Shown: one piece after another, positions 9,746 through 20,300 of the stretch
How the letters are laid out: each line of letters opens with the position of its first letter
Numbering within the stretch: the first letter of the stretch is position 1
Assembly (NCBI GenBank): GCA_000149265.1
Contig: CH003028.1
Span: 1,031,723-1,095,722, forward strand
Origin: Ciona savignyi
Taxonomy: Eukaryota; Chordata; Ascidiacea; Phlebobranchia; Cionidae
Direction of reading: 5' to 3'
Length of the DNA stretch: 64,000 nucleotides
The notes under the pieces: model-generated
The model's database searches: none
Seen by the model: the letters and a program-made list of their open reading frames with translations, nothing else
What the model was told of the DNA's origin: nothing
Made by a program: the position numbers and the translations under genes

Positions 9746-12073
9746 TTAGGAGGAGACTGTTCCCTTTTGCATTTCCCCAATCACTTTTCCCAGCATTTGG
9801 TTGCAAAGTGCAGCATATGGATTTGACTCGACTATCTGTAAAGATGTTTGAAATAATGGCCGTTTTGGTGAAAACATTATAATCACCAGAATAATAAATT
9901 AAGAAAGCCTATTCTAGCAGTCCAATTATTAATTACAAATTTCAATCTAGATTTTAGAACTAATCGAAAATATACTTACAGCAAAACGTTTTCTCACTAA
10001 TTTGAAAAAAGAAAATTTGCAATCATTAAGTAATATATTAAACTCATTTTGTTTCACTGTGAACAATTTATTTTAAACTGGAATGGACCTTACTTCGAAT
10101 AACAGTCATAAACAGGAATTATCCAGTCCGTATTATGACAGATGAAAGCTAACTGAAACTCGTATTTTAACAAACTTAATCACACAATAGGCTAGTCAAA
10201 GGGAAAAAATACATAAAAATAATTAGCGGTGATCTTCAAAAGTTTAACCTCTTTTTTGGCGAACAAATTTCCAAGGTCGGCTGCCTGCTTAAAGTCATCA
10301 AAAGCTGACTCCTTTTCTCCTTTGAGCTTCTTTATCATCCCACGTTGCACAAGAGCCAACTCACCCGCTTTCCCTCGCCCCTTACTCAACTCGATGGCTT
10401 TGTTTAAATCGTCCAAAGCACCTGGCAAGGTTTAGGGGTTTTAATGGATACGTCTGATGGTGTTGGGCATCAGTTAACGGTAAAATGGTTAACCACTTTT
10501 TGTCAGTTAATGTTTTATTTCAATAAACAGGATAACAGAAAGGGTGTTATCACACAAGCAATCACTATGTCCACTGTCAGGTCACTTAAGATAATACAGT
10601 GTTTTACATAATTCAGACATTTGATTAGTTTTTATACATGTAGACCCAATCAATCCACTTGGTTTAGGGGATTTCACTAATAGCCTTGGCCAAGGACGCC
10701 GAATAGCGAGTGACCAATTTTGAATCTGCTCCCAACTGAGAGATGATGCATTTAACCACCAAGCTATTTAAACAATTAAAGCAGAATCATCAAAGTCCTT
10801 TGATCAAGGACACAACATGATAGATAGTGGCAGGTTTTGAATTTGATCCTACAACCCAAAAAAACAAAACAACAACTGGTAAAAGTAAAACACAAAATTT
10901 ACTGAGGAAAAGACACATAACCAGAAAAAAAATCATTATTTTATTTAATGTGGGATAAAATAGGCATATAGATAATTACGATACAGTATAGTTCCCGTTA
11001 GGCCCAATGCCATAATAATCACAATCACAATACAGTTTAGTTCCCGTCAGGCCCAATGCCATAATAATCACAATACAGTTTGGTTCCCGTTAGGCCCAAT
11101 GCCATAATAATTACAATACAGTTTGGTTCCCGTTAGGCCCAATGCCATAATAATCACAATACAGTTTAGTTCCCGTTAGGCCCAAGTAATGGGTGCTGAC
11201 AATGCCGAGATTGATTAACATGCATTTAAACTGTCAAACTCAAGACTTCATCAACAGCAATACTCACCATCCACATTTCCCATAAGCCTCTTCACTTGTG
11301 CTCTATTATTAAACCCAGATGCTCTCAGTGGGAGGGTATTAATCGCTTCGTCGAATAATTTCATCGCGTCACCAAATTTCTTTTCTTCTGCTAATTTCAC
11401 ACCGTTTTTCTCCAAATTTTTAACGACAGAAAGTGTTTCTTTGTCAAATTTGGAATCACTGTCATCTACAATGTGATGTTTAAAATTAGCTTGTTTAAAC
11501 TAGGTCAGTACTGGAGCTATTAAAATACCAAAGTTTTCCTTTGTTCCGCGTTTTATATTTCTAGGTAAAATAACTTAGGTTGTAAAAATGTGTTGTATAT
11601 GAATAAACTACTCTTTAATTTTAGTACCATCCATTAATACATATGTATTTACAGAAAAAAGGTCGCCAACCCCTATAAGTTCTTGGGTGTGCTATTTTAT
11701 TACCTAGCATACCAGTCATGAAGTTATCTGTCAAGATCTATCTGACTGGTTGGAAATACTAAAAGAATGGAAAGAGGAAAGGAGGGAATCTGAACATTTA
11801 AATAAAGATTAGGGCATTAGAATTTAAACATGGGGTTAGAGAGCTTTAGTTCTGGGGTTAAGTTTAGCGTTCAGACCAAGGTAAAGCCTACTGGTAACAA
11901 AAGTATTGCTTCAAATTATTGTTTTACACTAAATAAAAGCAGATAGACATGTGTAGGTTCAAAAATATTTTACTTTTCTAACCTATATTGGTGACTTCGT
12001 CTTCGACAACTGGTAGATTTGGATTCAAGATCATCTGAAGGACATTTTGGTCGCTCTTTGATATTTTTTCCAT
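9746..12073 (-). CDS. TTC36: Tetratricopeptide repeat protein 36 (TTC36/HBP21) orthologue
   Basis: Exons in transcript order are 12073-11983, 11465-11268, 10421-10249 and 9835-9746. They total 552 nt, giving 183 aa, close to the vertebrate TTC36 length. The N-terminus (VLQMILNPNLP) fits the TTC36 start. Three TPR units follow: AEEKKFGDAMKLFDEAI with FNNRAQVKRLMGNVD, then ALDDLNKAIELSKGRG with LVQRGMIKKLKG, then SAFDDFKQAADLGN. The signature NPYAALCNQML sits near the C-terminus. TPR proteins bind partners; vertebrate TTC36 is reported as an Hsp70-binding protein and is cytosolic. The exon 3 donor is placed at 10249 (GAG|gttaaa, a weak site) because this gives the family spacing FAKKE-IVESNPYAAL. 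A downstream GT would add 12 residues. A minus-strand splice acceptor lies 2 bases before the ATG, which suggests spliced-leader addition. Confidence 0.9.
10635..10860 (-). repeat. Degenerate SINE family A fragments in TTC36 intron 2
   Basis: Two worn pieces are visible: acccaatcaatccacttggt with ccttggccaaggacgcc (about 10648-10768), and tttgatcaaggacacaac onward (about 10799-10855). They resemble the family-A body and head. Confidence 0.5.
10983..11185. repeat. Minisatellite, five copies of a ~43-bp unit
   Basis: The unit is acagtttagttcccgttagg followed by cccaatgccataataatcac, repeated five times with few changes (the first spacer is 6 bp longer). It lies in TTC36 intron 2. Confidence 0.9.
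11755..11890. repeat. Probable MITE fragment related to 9138-9335
   Basis: It shares aaagattagggcattagaat and aaacatggggttag with the complement of the 9138-9335 element, and has the same purine-rich gagggaa end. Borders and target duplication are not resolved. Confidence 0.4.
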
Positions 12074-12192
12074 AACTAAAAGGATTTTAATATACGTCAC
12101 AACAAATGCTAGTCGCCTTAAATAAACCTGTTTGATTAACGAATTTTACTTTTGTTTACATTTTCTCAGCCTGTTACCGTACGGTTAAAGTC

Positions 12193-13173
12193 CAGGGTTG
12201 CCAGACGCAAAGTACGCTTCACGGCCAAACAGGGTTGCCAGACGCAAAGTACGCTTTACGGCCAAACTGTTTTTGCTTTACGGCCAAAATTCGGCCAATT
12301 CGTATCAAGTGCAAAATAAACTATTTAATTTAGCCAATTGGGCTATTTATCTCTTTATTTGTTGAAAAATTGTATAATTTTAATTCCCTCCAGATTTGTT
12401 AAACCCGTTCAACTACTATATAGGAATGCCTACCGTTATTATTTTATTTTAAAACGTCATAATCAGCTTTGTGATTTGTGAATGAGACAATTGATATTAA
12501 TTTATTTCCATTTTCTGTCTCTCTTTTTGCCTTTTTTCTACTGTAGCGTAAAAATAATATGACGTTTTGGCTAAAAATTTGACAATATGCTTATACGGCC
12601 AAATTCGGCCAGATTTTTCCGCACGGCCAAACTATTTTTTCGCGTCTGTGGCGATTTTGGTACGGCCAAATTTCTGAAATTTGGCCGTGAAAAAGGCCAA
12701 ATGGCAACCCTGCGGCCAAACTGTTTTTGCTTTACGGCCAAAATTCGGCCAATTTGTATCAAGTGCAAAATAAACTATTTAATTTAGCCAATTGGGCTAT
12801 TTCTCTCTTAATTTGTTGAAAAATTGTATAATTTTAATTCCCTCCAGATTTGTCGAACCCGTTCAAATACTATACAGGAATGCCTACCGTTATTATTTTA
12901 TTTTAAAACGTCATAATCAGCTTTGTGATTTGGGAATGAGACAGTTGATATTAATTTATTTCCATAATTTTATACGGTAACCTTTTTTCCTTTATTTCTA
13001 CTGTAGCGTAAAAATAACATGACGCTTCGGCCAAAAACTTGGCAATATGCTTATACGGCCAAATTCGGCCAGATTTTTCCGCACGGCCAAACTATTTTTT
13101 TTGCGTCCGGGACGATTTAGGTAAGGCCAAATTTCTGAAATTTGGCCGTGAAAAAGGCCAAATGGCAACCCTG
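12193..13173. mobile_element. Nested/tandem hAT-like non-autonomous element with 8-bp target duplication
   Basis: The outer ends are cagggttgcca (12193) and tggcaaccctg (ending 13173), an exact 11-bp inverted repeat. They are flanked by ttaaagtc at 12185-12192 and again at 13174-13181. Inside are two tandem units of about 460-480 bp (12230-12712 and 12713-13173) that are nearly identical, plus an extra 37-bp left end at 12193-12229. Short motifs ggccaaa/tttggcc recur near the ends, and a palindrome (acggccaaattt, ctg, aaatttggccgt) lies at 12662-12688. No transposase frame is present. CAGGG ends plus an 8-bp duplication are typical of the hAT superfamily. Confidence 0.85.
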
Positions 13174-13394
13174 TTAAAGTCGCTTCGGCAGAGAACACCG
13201 TTGGCGGTAAAATGTCGCGTTTGGCGGCAAAAACGGATTTACGCAAGCAACTTTACAGAATTTGGGGGGTGCGATGTAATTGCCAAAATGTGATCATATA
13301 TAAATTTTCATTATTTGTTCGCTGTCGAGAAAAACGCCAATTGCTTTCTGTGTTGAAGTTGTTACGGTAAAATTACTGTTGCGGTCCAGAAAAT

Positions 13395-13535
13395 TGAATG
13401 AGGGGTAGACCTACAGTGTAGTGTGTCGGCCCTACACATTAAAATGAAGATTAGGGCAATATAGTTAGTTTTAAACGTGGAATTAGGATTTGTAGGGTTA
13501 AAATTAGTTTCTATAGTTTTAGTGAGCACTTTTCC
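13395..13535. repeat. Probable MITE fragment related to 9138-9335
   Basis: It shares aaaatgaagattagggcaat and the gttttaaacgtggaattagg block with the 9138 element and the 11755 fragment. Ends are unclear. Confidence 0.35.
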
Positions 13536-13540
13536 TACTT

Positions 13541-13852
13541 TCCGACCGGTTGGTCTGGTGTTTTAGTGCGACACCCTCCAACCGAAAGGTTGTAGGTACG
13601 AAACTGGTCGCTAACTCGTCGGTTGTGTCATTGGGCAGGGAAATTTGCACACATTGCCTGAACCCACCGGATTAATGGGTTCTACCGAATTAAAGGAACG
13701 TGTGAATCAGACAGAACACACTGCAATAGCTCCGTTAACCCGACGGTGGGCGCGAGGTGATCTGGCGATTATCCGTATGTTAACCGCCATGGTTTTGCCA
13801 TTTACGGGGATAAGCATGAATATTCTATCCTATCTTTCTCCCACTTTAGTGT
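13541..13852 (+). repeat. SINE family A, near full length
   Basis: In plus orientation: head cgaccggttggtctggtg...ggttgtaggtacgaaac, body acccaccggattaatgggtt, middle acccgacggtgggcgcgagg, and tail gcatgaatattctatcctat. It shows the complete family order. Confidence 0.8.
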
Positions 13853-16500
13853 TGCCCGTACATCTATATACTGACATTTTGGCCTGGTAACTCAAATTTT
13901 AATACGGAAATATGTGAAAATCCATTGCATCAAAGACCACGTACCCCCTGTAGCCCGTAGGAAATGTAAATACCTGTTATTTTTTTACCATTTATTGCTA
14001 GCGGAAAATACGTTGTGGGGAATTAACTGCATAGTTATCAACTATTATTGCACAAGAATATGGGAAACGCGAATATCAGCGTTCGATTGTAACTACAACG
14101 TTTAGGTTTAAGGAAGCCAATAGTCCATATCTGTTTGGTCGCTATACCAATTATTGCATCATGCAACTCACCAGAGCGCAGTATCGCTTGTGGAGTAGTA
14201 ATGCAAGTTTAATTATAACATTTGGAAATAAGTAAATCGAGAAAACGTGTATAAAACCTATAATAAAGGGTTTTATGAAACATGTGGTATGTGGTTAATG
14301 GATTATTTGCAACTGACTAAAATCTTGTAAAAATAGCCCTTGCGGGCAATTATAATATCTTGCATTTTTTCAAAGAAATTTTAAGGGAGAAACGCTGTTT
14401 CCATCTGTATTTTATAATTCTGGTCGCCTTGTAAGTGGAAAGCTGGTTACACACAATGTCATAATATAAATATAACCTACAGAAAATATTTTTTAATTTG
14501 TATGTTTAGATTGGCCAGGTTTGGCGCTTACGTCTACTATAAATATATTGAATTAATTTGATAAATATAAAAGTGTTTTAACCTTTTGTCGTTTTACTAT
14601 CTCTGTATTAGTTTCTATTTTTTATACATTTTTTGTGTGGTTTTAATGTGAAAACGAAACAAGCTTTAAATTAAAGTGAATATTAAACTTCAACAAATAG
14701 TAGGAAATATGAAAAAAACAACTTAAAACTAAAACTGAAAAAAACGGCAAACTGATGTGTAATATATAAACATTATATAACCCCCAATCGATAATACAAT
14801 ACGTTGCAAACAAATTATCAGAAATTACTGATATGAAGTCCTGAAAATGAGTGCGCGGGAAAGCGTGACCGAAACTGAGTGGGTTCCGGGCTTAATAAGT
14901 GTGGTCCGTACATGGTATGGACCTGAGTTAAACTTGCCAATGCACCTTATACCTCTGTACAATGGTGATATTCTGGATTTTTTAACTAACCGGGGATTTC
15001 TCATTTGCGTCATTTCGGGATTCCCCAACCCCTGGCGCACATGGTATAATTTTTTTCGTACCGACATTTTTGAACTAATTTTCGTCGAATTATGACAAGA
15101 AAAAAGACGAGACTCCAAATACTGTCCACGCCGTGACCAATTATTACAGGCAATTATTTCAGTTAACGCACAACGGATTGAATAGTAGTTTTTGGGCTAA
15201 AATTAGAAGGAAATTTTATTATAGCAATGGCGTACTATATAAACGTGAGTGGACGCCTTGATTTAAAAATTAGTTTAATCACGAGTCAGCTTTATTTTAA
15301 ATATTAAGTGTAATTTGCCATTAATACGATTGATGGATGGATAAATTGTTTGTATCCTGTATCGTGGGAATCCGTATTAGAGTATCTAATACACGTCGTT
15401 ATCGTTTAATAACTTTGCAACAAAATTATTGTAGGTTTTATCAGCGCAATGGTCTAAACTATAATTATAGCCTATAGTAACTTTATATGAGAAAATGGAC
15501 ATCCCTCTATATTAATAAGGGTTTAAGGAAATTAGAAATGGCAATGTTATCGTACTCGAATTGTTTTTTATGTAAACCATGTTTAGATTAACCGTATCAC
15601 CAGTTCAGGTATTCGAAAGCCTTAAGTATATTAATTTTACGATAAGCAAACATTTTTACCGGACATAATTCTTGATCGGTTCATCACCAAGAGCGTGTTT
15701 GTTTTATAATTCTGTATATGTTTAAAATAAGCATACCTGATACATAAAAAAGCTGGCGTTTGTGTTAATTATCGGGAGTTTGATATATTTGCTATACCAT
15801 CCTCAATAATGTGAACTCACGTAAAAGTATCTAACAATTAGTTGTTCAGTGCTTATTAATTAAAATTAGTTTTAATATTACTTTTACCATAATTGTTATG
15901 TTTATATTATGTATTCAAATATATATTGGAAAAGCAGCTTTCGTTCGGTAGCTTAAATTTTTGTTATTTGAAGTATTGTTTCTTCCTAACCTGGGCAACA
16001 TACAATAACTTTATATATATTAGGAAAGCGTTACTTGGCCGAGTTGTATAGAATAGTACTTTCATTGTACCATGTAATTAATACATCGCCTGTATAGATA
16101 TTTAAGACTCATTTTCAATAGATTATATGTGTTGGATAATATACACGAGTATTTGGATAATTTACATTTATAACGGTGCTACAAACACACTGCGTAGACT
16201 TTACAGTGTTTTACTGTTAAAACACATATTGGTAATAGCTATATAGAGCGTTGAGTGTTTTACCGTGAGTGCCATATAACATGGTCATGGATGTTTAAGA
16301 CTCCATTTACGAAGGCGCAAATAACCGTATGTTACGTGATTGTAGCCTTCTAAGTAATGGCCTTGACATTGATGAGCTTTAAACGGCGGGTTATTTTTGC
16401 CCACAGGTCACTACTTCTCCGAACGTGTTTCAAATCATCGGTCCCTTAGAACGAACGCGGGTTTTTGGGCTGTTTACTAACGTTCATATTTTTAGAACGT
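13853..16500. other. Intergenic, no gene recognised
   Basis: Strongly AT-rich. The only longer open frames (14825-15118, open on both strands) show no family resemblance and no splice context. The 5' region of the protease at 16559 must lie at the right end, but I see no clear TATA box. Confidence 0.45.
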
Positions 16501-16558
16501 CAATTTAGAAACAAATTTGACATTGGTGATTTTTAAGATTATACAGAGAGACGACAAA

Positions 16559-18616
16559 ATGAAAGGAGTTGCTCTTAGTTTTGCCGCAATCACTTTTCTA
16601 TTTTATGTGGTAAAAATCCAAGAAGTTAGTGGAATAAGTCGAAACATCAGGTCTTACACTCGGGTAAAAAGAATGGCTAGCAGATGTGTTGATTCGAATT
16701 CTATTGACTGTCCTGAGTGGGCTGAGCTTGGTTATTGCACGCATCTTATTCAGCGCTATTCGTCGTGGATGAAAAGGCATTGCTTTCGAAGTTGTGGCTA
16801 TTGTCGGCTTGAATCTACAAGAACAATAGCATCGACAGCTGTAAGAACAACGGCAAGGACAACCACAACTGCAACAACAACGAGAACTGTAAGAACCGCC
16901 ACAACGACAACTGCAGAAACAACCCCAACGACAACTGCAAGGACACACACAACAACAACTGTAGGAACAACCCCAACGACAACTGCAAGGACACACACAA
17001 CAACAACTGTAGGAACAACCCCAACGACAACTGCAATAACAGTTACAACGTCAACTGCAACAACAACTGCAATAACAGCCAGAACGACAACTGCAAAAAA
17101 TAATGCAACCACAACTGTTAGAACAACGGAAACTACACCCTCACAAACAAATGCACCGGCAATTGTAAGAACAACGGCATCCAGAAGGACTACAACTGCA
17201 CATACAACCGCAGTACCGGAAAAAGCTACGCCACATTTAAAGTTAAACGCAACAGAAGCACCAAGGGTTGAAATACAAAGAGAAACAACAGTCACTGAAA
17301 CTGCGACAACAGAAAGTACATCTCAACTTCCTAGAATGACAACAACAGAAATGACAGCAACAAACTATTCTGAAACCGGCTCAGTAACTCTAACAATGGC
17401 GACTTCTTCAATGATGGATACTACAGAAGCCATAAGTTCTACAAATTCTCTTGCCACAGAAATCAACACATTTTCGGCTTCAAATAACTCGACAAAAGCA
17501 CAAAGAGTAAGAACAGCACAGGTAGCTACAACCTTTGCAATTATTTTGCCAACCGAAAACCAAACAACCGAGTCGACAACCACCGATATATCTACAAATG
17601 CCCAGTCAACAACTGTAATAACGACAACGGAAACTTCAACCACGACAACGCTAAGAGCAAGAAATTTTGGCCGATCAAAATCCGCTCAAATATTATCGGA
17701 TGTTGGGAGATCACAAAAAGCCATGGGAATAAATGATGAGACAACACGTCCCACTTGCTTTCCTACGAATTGTGGATTACTTAATAGAAGCAGCATGGCA
17801 TCGGAAACCCGTGGGGCTAAGAAAATAGTAGGTGGTCGGAGGTCGAGGAAAGGGGATTCCCCGTGGCATGGATTGCTCTTGATCAGATCAAAGGAACGTT
17901 TCCGATACTGCGGTCTAAGTGTCATCTGTTCTAAGTGGTTGGTTACCGCCGGTCACTGTGTGCATGAGGTTGCGGATGGTTTAAGAAACAGAGCGGTTAG
18001 CATCAGCATATATCTCGGACGGTACCGCGGAATGTACGGGTTGTTGTCAAACACCGTTCAGTTCTTCGATAAATTTGATATTAAGGCGATTTTAGTACAT
18101 CCTCGTTTTGGCTCAAATCCAAGGTATGTGAACGACATTGCATTAATTCAACTTAAAACTGCAGTTCGATTCAACGAGTTCGTGAGCCCGGTTTGTTTGC
18201 CTGAGGCTAACGATCTGATTGAGAATGAATCTCTGACCGCCTTTGGATGGGGAGCAACGTTAGGCCATGGCCCAAATCCGAATTTTCTGAAAGAGGTGGA
18301 TTTAAAATATGTCCCGAATAATGTCTGTCGAACGAAGGTGTGGGGGTTAGGAAGCGGAACGTTTTGCGGAAAGGCGGAACTCGGAAACGACACGTGTTAC
18401 GGAGATTCCGGCGGTTCGTTGGTAAAGAAACCCGAGGCGGCGCCGGCGTCCGAGATTCTTTCTGGCGCCGCCCGCCGTCACGTGATTTACGGCGTCACCA
18501 GTTACGGAGCTCACCATTGCAACACTCGGCGACCTCTAGTGCCTAGCGTGTACACCGATGTGGCTTTCTACCACAGCTGGATCGTCCAAACCACAAAAGC
18601 GTGCTGCGACTCCTAG
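16559..18616 (+). CDS. Secreted ShK-domain, Thr-rich, trypsin-like serine protease, single exon
   Basis: 685 aa from the ATG at 16559, chosen because a signal peptide follows at once (residues 1-25, GVALSFAAITFLFYVV); an in-frame ATG 42 bases upstream would spoil it. Residues 43-82 form a ShKT module with six Cys (43, 51, 60, 75, 79, 82; ends CFRSCGYC). Residues about 83-380 are a Thr-rich mucin-like stalk, probably O-glycosylated, with 48-bp tandem units at about 16930-17030. The S1 protease domain starts at IVGG (423). The triad is present: His466 (TAGHC), Asp526 (NDIAL), Ser617 (GDSGG). Asp611 at the pocket base predicts cleavage after Arg/Lys. Oddities: GDSGGS replaces GDSGGP, and both Cys of the usual 136-201 disulfide (chymotrypsin numbering) are missing together. 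A CFPTNCG stretch before IVGG may link propeptide and catalytic chain. The substrate is unknown; an extracellular cascade role is inference. Confidence 0.9.
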   Translation: MKGVALSFAAITFLFYVVKIQEVSGISRNIRSYTRVKRMASRCVDSNSIDCPEWAELGYCTHLIQRYSSWMKRHCFRSCGYCRLESTRTIASTAVRTTARTTTTATTTRTVRTATTTTAETTPTTTARTHTTTTVGTTPTTTARTHTTTTVGTTPTTTAITVTTSTATTTAITARTTTAKNNATTTVRTTETTPSQTNAPAIVRTTASRRTTTAHTTAVPEKATPHLKLNATEAPRVEIQRETTVTETATTESTSQLPRMTTTEMTATNYSETGSVTLTMATSSMMDTTEAISSTNSLATEINTFSASNNSTKAQRVRTAQVATTFAIILPTENQTTESTTTDISTNAQSTTVITTTETSTTTTLRARNFGRSKSAQILSDVGRSQKAMGINDETTRPTCFPTNCGLLNRSSMASETRGAKKIVGGRRSRKGDSPWHGLLLIRSKERFRYCGLSVICSKWLVTAGHCVHEVADGLRNRAVSISIYLGRYRGMYGLLSNTVQFFDKFDIKAILVHPRFGSNPRYVNDIALIQLKTAVRFNEFVSPVCLPEANDLIENESLTAFGWGATLGHGPNPNFLKEVDLKYVPNNVCRTKVWGLGSGTFCGKAELGNDTCYGDSGGSLVKKPEAAPASEILSGAARRHVIYGVTSYGAHHCNTRRPLVPSVYTDVAFYHSWIVQTTKACCDS

Positions 18617-18715
18617 TGCCGATGTTTTTATTATTATTTTACCACGCGATGTCACTGTATTTGTGCATCTAGAGAGTTTAATTTATTTAATTTTGTGTTT
18701 GTTCCACTTTAACAA

Positions 18716-18721
18716 AATAAA
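18716..18721 (+). terminator. Poly(A) signal AATAAA of the protease gene
   Basis: AATAAA lies 100 bases past the stop at 18616, in an AT-rich stretch. Confidence 0.7.
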
Positions 18722-19216
18722 AATTATTACTTGTGTTATTTTTGAATTGCGCTATGGACTTCAGTTGGTTATCTGATTAAACATTCAATTTTTACAACGT
18801 ACGAATTTTCCCAAGTTATCAGAACAGTGCGGTAGATAAATCATTAAATATAGTTTTCCGTCACGAGATATCCAATAATAATCTACAGCAAACGAACAGC
18901 GAGAAATTTTCGTGCGACTTATCTGATAATAGCTGTGAATGAATCATTTAACACATATTCCCCTCACGTTTTATCAGCATATCCGAGAGTTAATTAATAA
19001 AAACGGATTTTCCACAGAGTTATGTGAGTTTGCTAACGATAACAGGAGATAAACCCTTTAATGTAAAAACCTCTTATCTATTTGTTTTTTTTTTTTTTTT
19101 TAATTTTTTTTACCGGGTGAGGTTAAACTCATAATGTTCTCCTTTTTAAGACTAATTTTGAAAAGAATCGTTATGTTTATTAATTGTCGCGCTAACCAAT
19201 TACCAAATTTTTATTG

Positions 19217-19299
19217 GGCTTAGTTTCGATCCCATGATGCTGGGCTCGTCACTCAGTCCGTTTTTTTTATATTTCGAATTGGTATATGAATTGGTAGAG
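19217..19299 (-). repeat. SINE family B fragment
   Basis: gggcttagtttcgatcccat and ctgggctcgtcactcagtcc match the B-box side of family B on the minus strand. The A-box side is lost where a family-A copy follows. Confidence 0.5.
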
Positions 19300-19525
19300 T
19301 TTTAGGAGGATACAATAGGATATTCATCTTTATCCACGTGAATGGGAAAACCAAGGGGGTTAACACACGGGCAATCGTCAGATCACCTCGCGCCCATCGT
19401 CGGGTTACCAGAGCAATTGCAGTGTGTTGTATATGATAGACACGTTCCTTCAATTTGGTAGAACCCATTAATCCGCTGGGTTCAGGCAATGTCCGTAAAG
19501 TGCCCAAGGACACAACCGACTAGCA
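19300..19525 (-). repeat. SINE family A, lacking most of the tRNA-like head
   Basis: Tail (acaataggatattcatcttt), middle (acacgggcaatcgtcagatc) and body (gaacccattaatccgctggg) are intact. The copy ends after acaaccgactagc. Confidence 0.8.
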
Positions 19526-20084
19526 GTTATCCATTCAGCCACACGACCATTCCCAATTAATCTACCGCCAACAGCGAGAAACAAGTGTGTGAAAAATAAG
19601 TTTACCTTAATATTGCACCCAATTCAAGCTGCCCTATGACGACATTAATTATGACGCAACCTCAAATGGCGGTTAATGTATAAATAGCGGAAATGCCCAT
19701 CCATAAAAGCGTGTACATAAATTACGTCACCGTAGTCTAAAATATCAACGAGTCTTATTTATTATTTTTACAAATCAAGACATTCACGCACGTACCCCAT
19801 TATTGATATTTTTACTTGCGGAATTCGAGTACCGTGCATGACACGAGCGTTGCAGCAGTAAAATTAAAGTGGAAGCTGTTATTTATATCCTCGCGGGCGA
19901 GCGGCGGTGGCAGGCATATGCTCAGCCTACCCTCGGGTGCAAATTCTGCATTGTACCTGACGTAATTAAATTACGATATTTGTTGTTTTCTAAAGGTATG
20001 TTACAGACCTTGACCGGCCCACTGGAATCAATGTAGGAACATGCGTGTGCAAATATTAATACCAAATATATTTTTAACTGGCTT

Positions 20085-20185
20085 AAGTTTCGAACCCATT
20101 ATGTGCCCGTCATGAAGACTGTTTTTTTTCAATAAAATTCTCTATATTCATCTGTCGTGTTAAACATTTCGGTCACACGACGGCA
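20085..20185 (-). repeat. SINE family B copy
   Basis: agtttcgaacccattatgtg ... cgtcatgaagactg ... gtcgtgttaaacatttcggt ... cacacgac gives the family-B order on the minus strand. Confidence 0.55.
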
Positions 20186-20214
20186 CTAAACCAAATATTA
20201 AAAACGATGCTCCT

Positions 20215-20300
20215 TAGTCAGTTGTGGGCTTGGGCCACTTAGCGGACGCTGCCTGGACCCAGTTGTTTCATAGGCTGAACAAAAGCTGGAGCGGTTACCC
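20215..20300 (+). repeat. SINE family A body fragment
   Basis: ttagtcagttgtgggcttgg, then gcggacgctgcctggaccca, then ctggagcggttaccc correspond to the degenerate body and middle of family A in plus orientation. Confidence 0.45.

Noticed and set aside
10984..11185. CRISPR-like array
   Set aside because: The units are directly tandem with no unique spacers, and the genome is animal.
12571..13293. Overlapping frames on both strands rich in FGRISI/NLAEFG
   Set aside because: They are produced by the ggccaaa repeats of the hAT-like element and have no coding character.
14825..15118. Frames open on both strands
   Set aside because: No family resemblance, no splice sites, no codon pattern; chance openness is likely.
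16598..17643. Several open frames on the minus strand, Cys- or Val-rich
   Set aside because: They are the complement of the Thr codon repeats (acaacaact) of the protease stalk, not genes.
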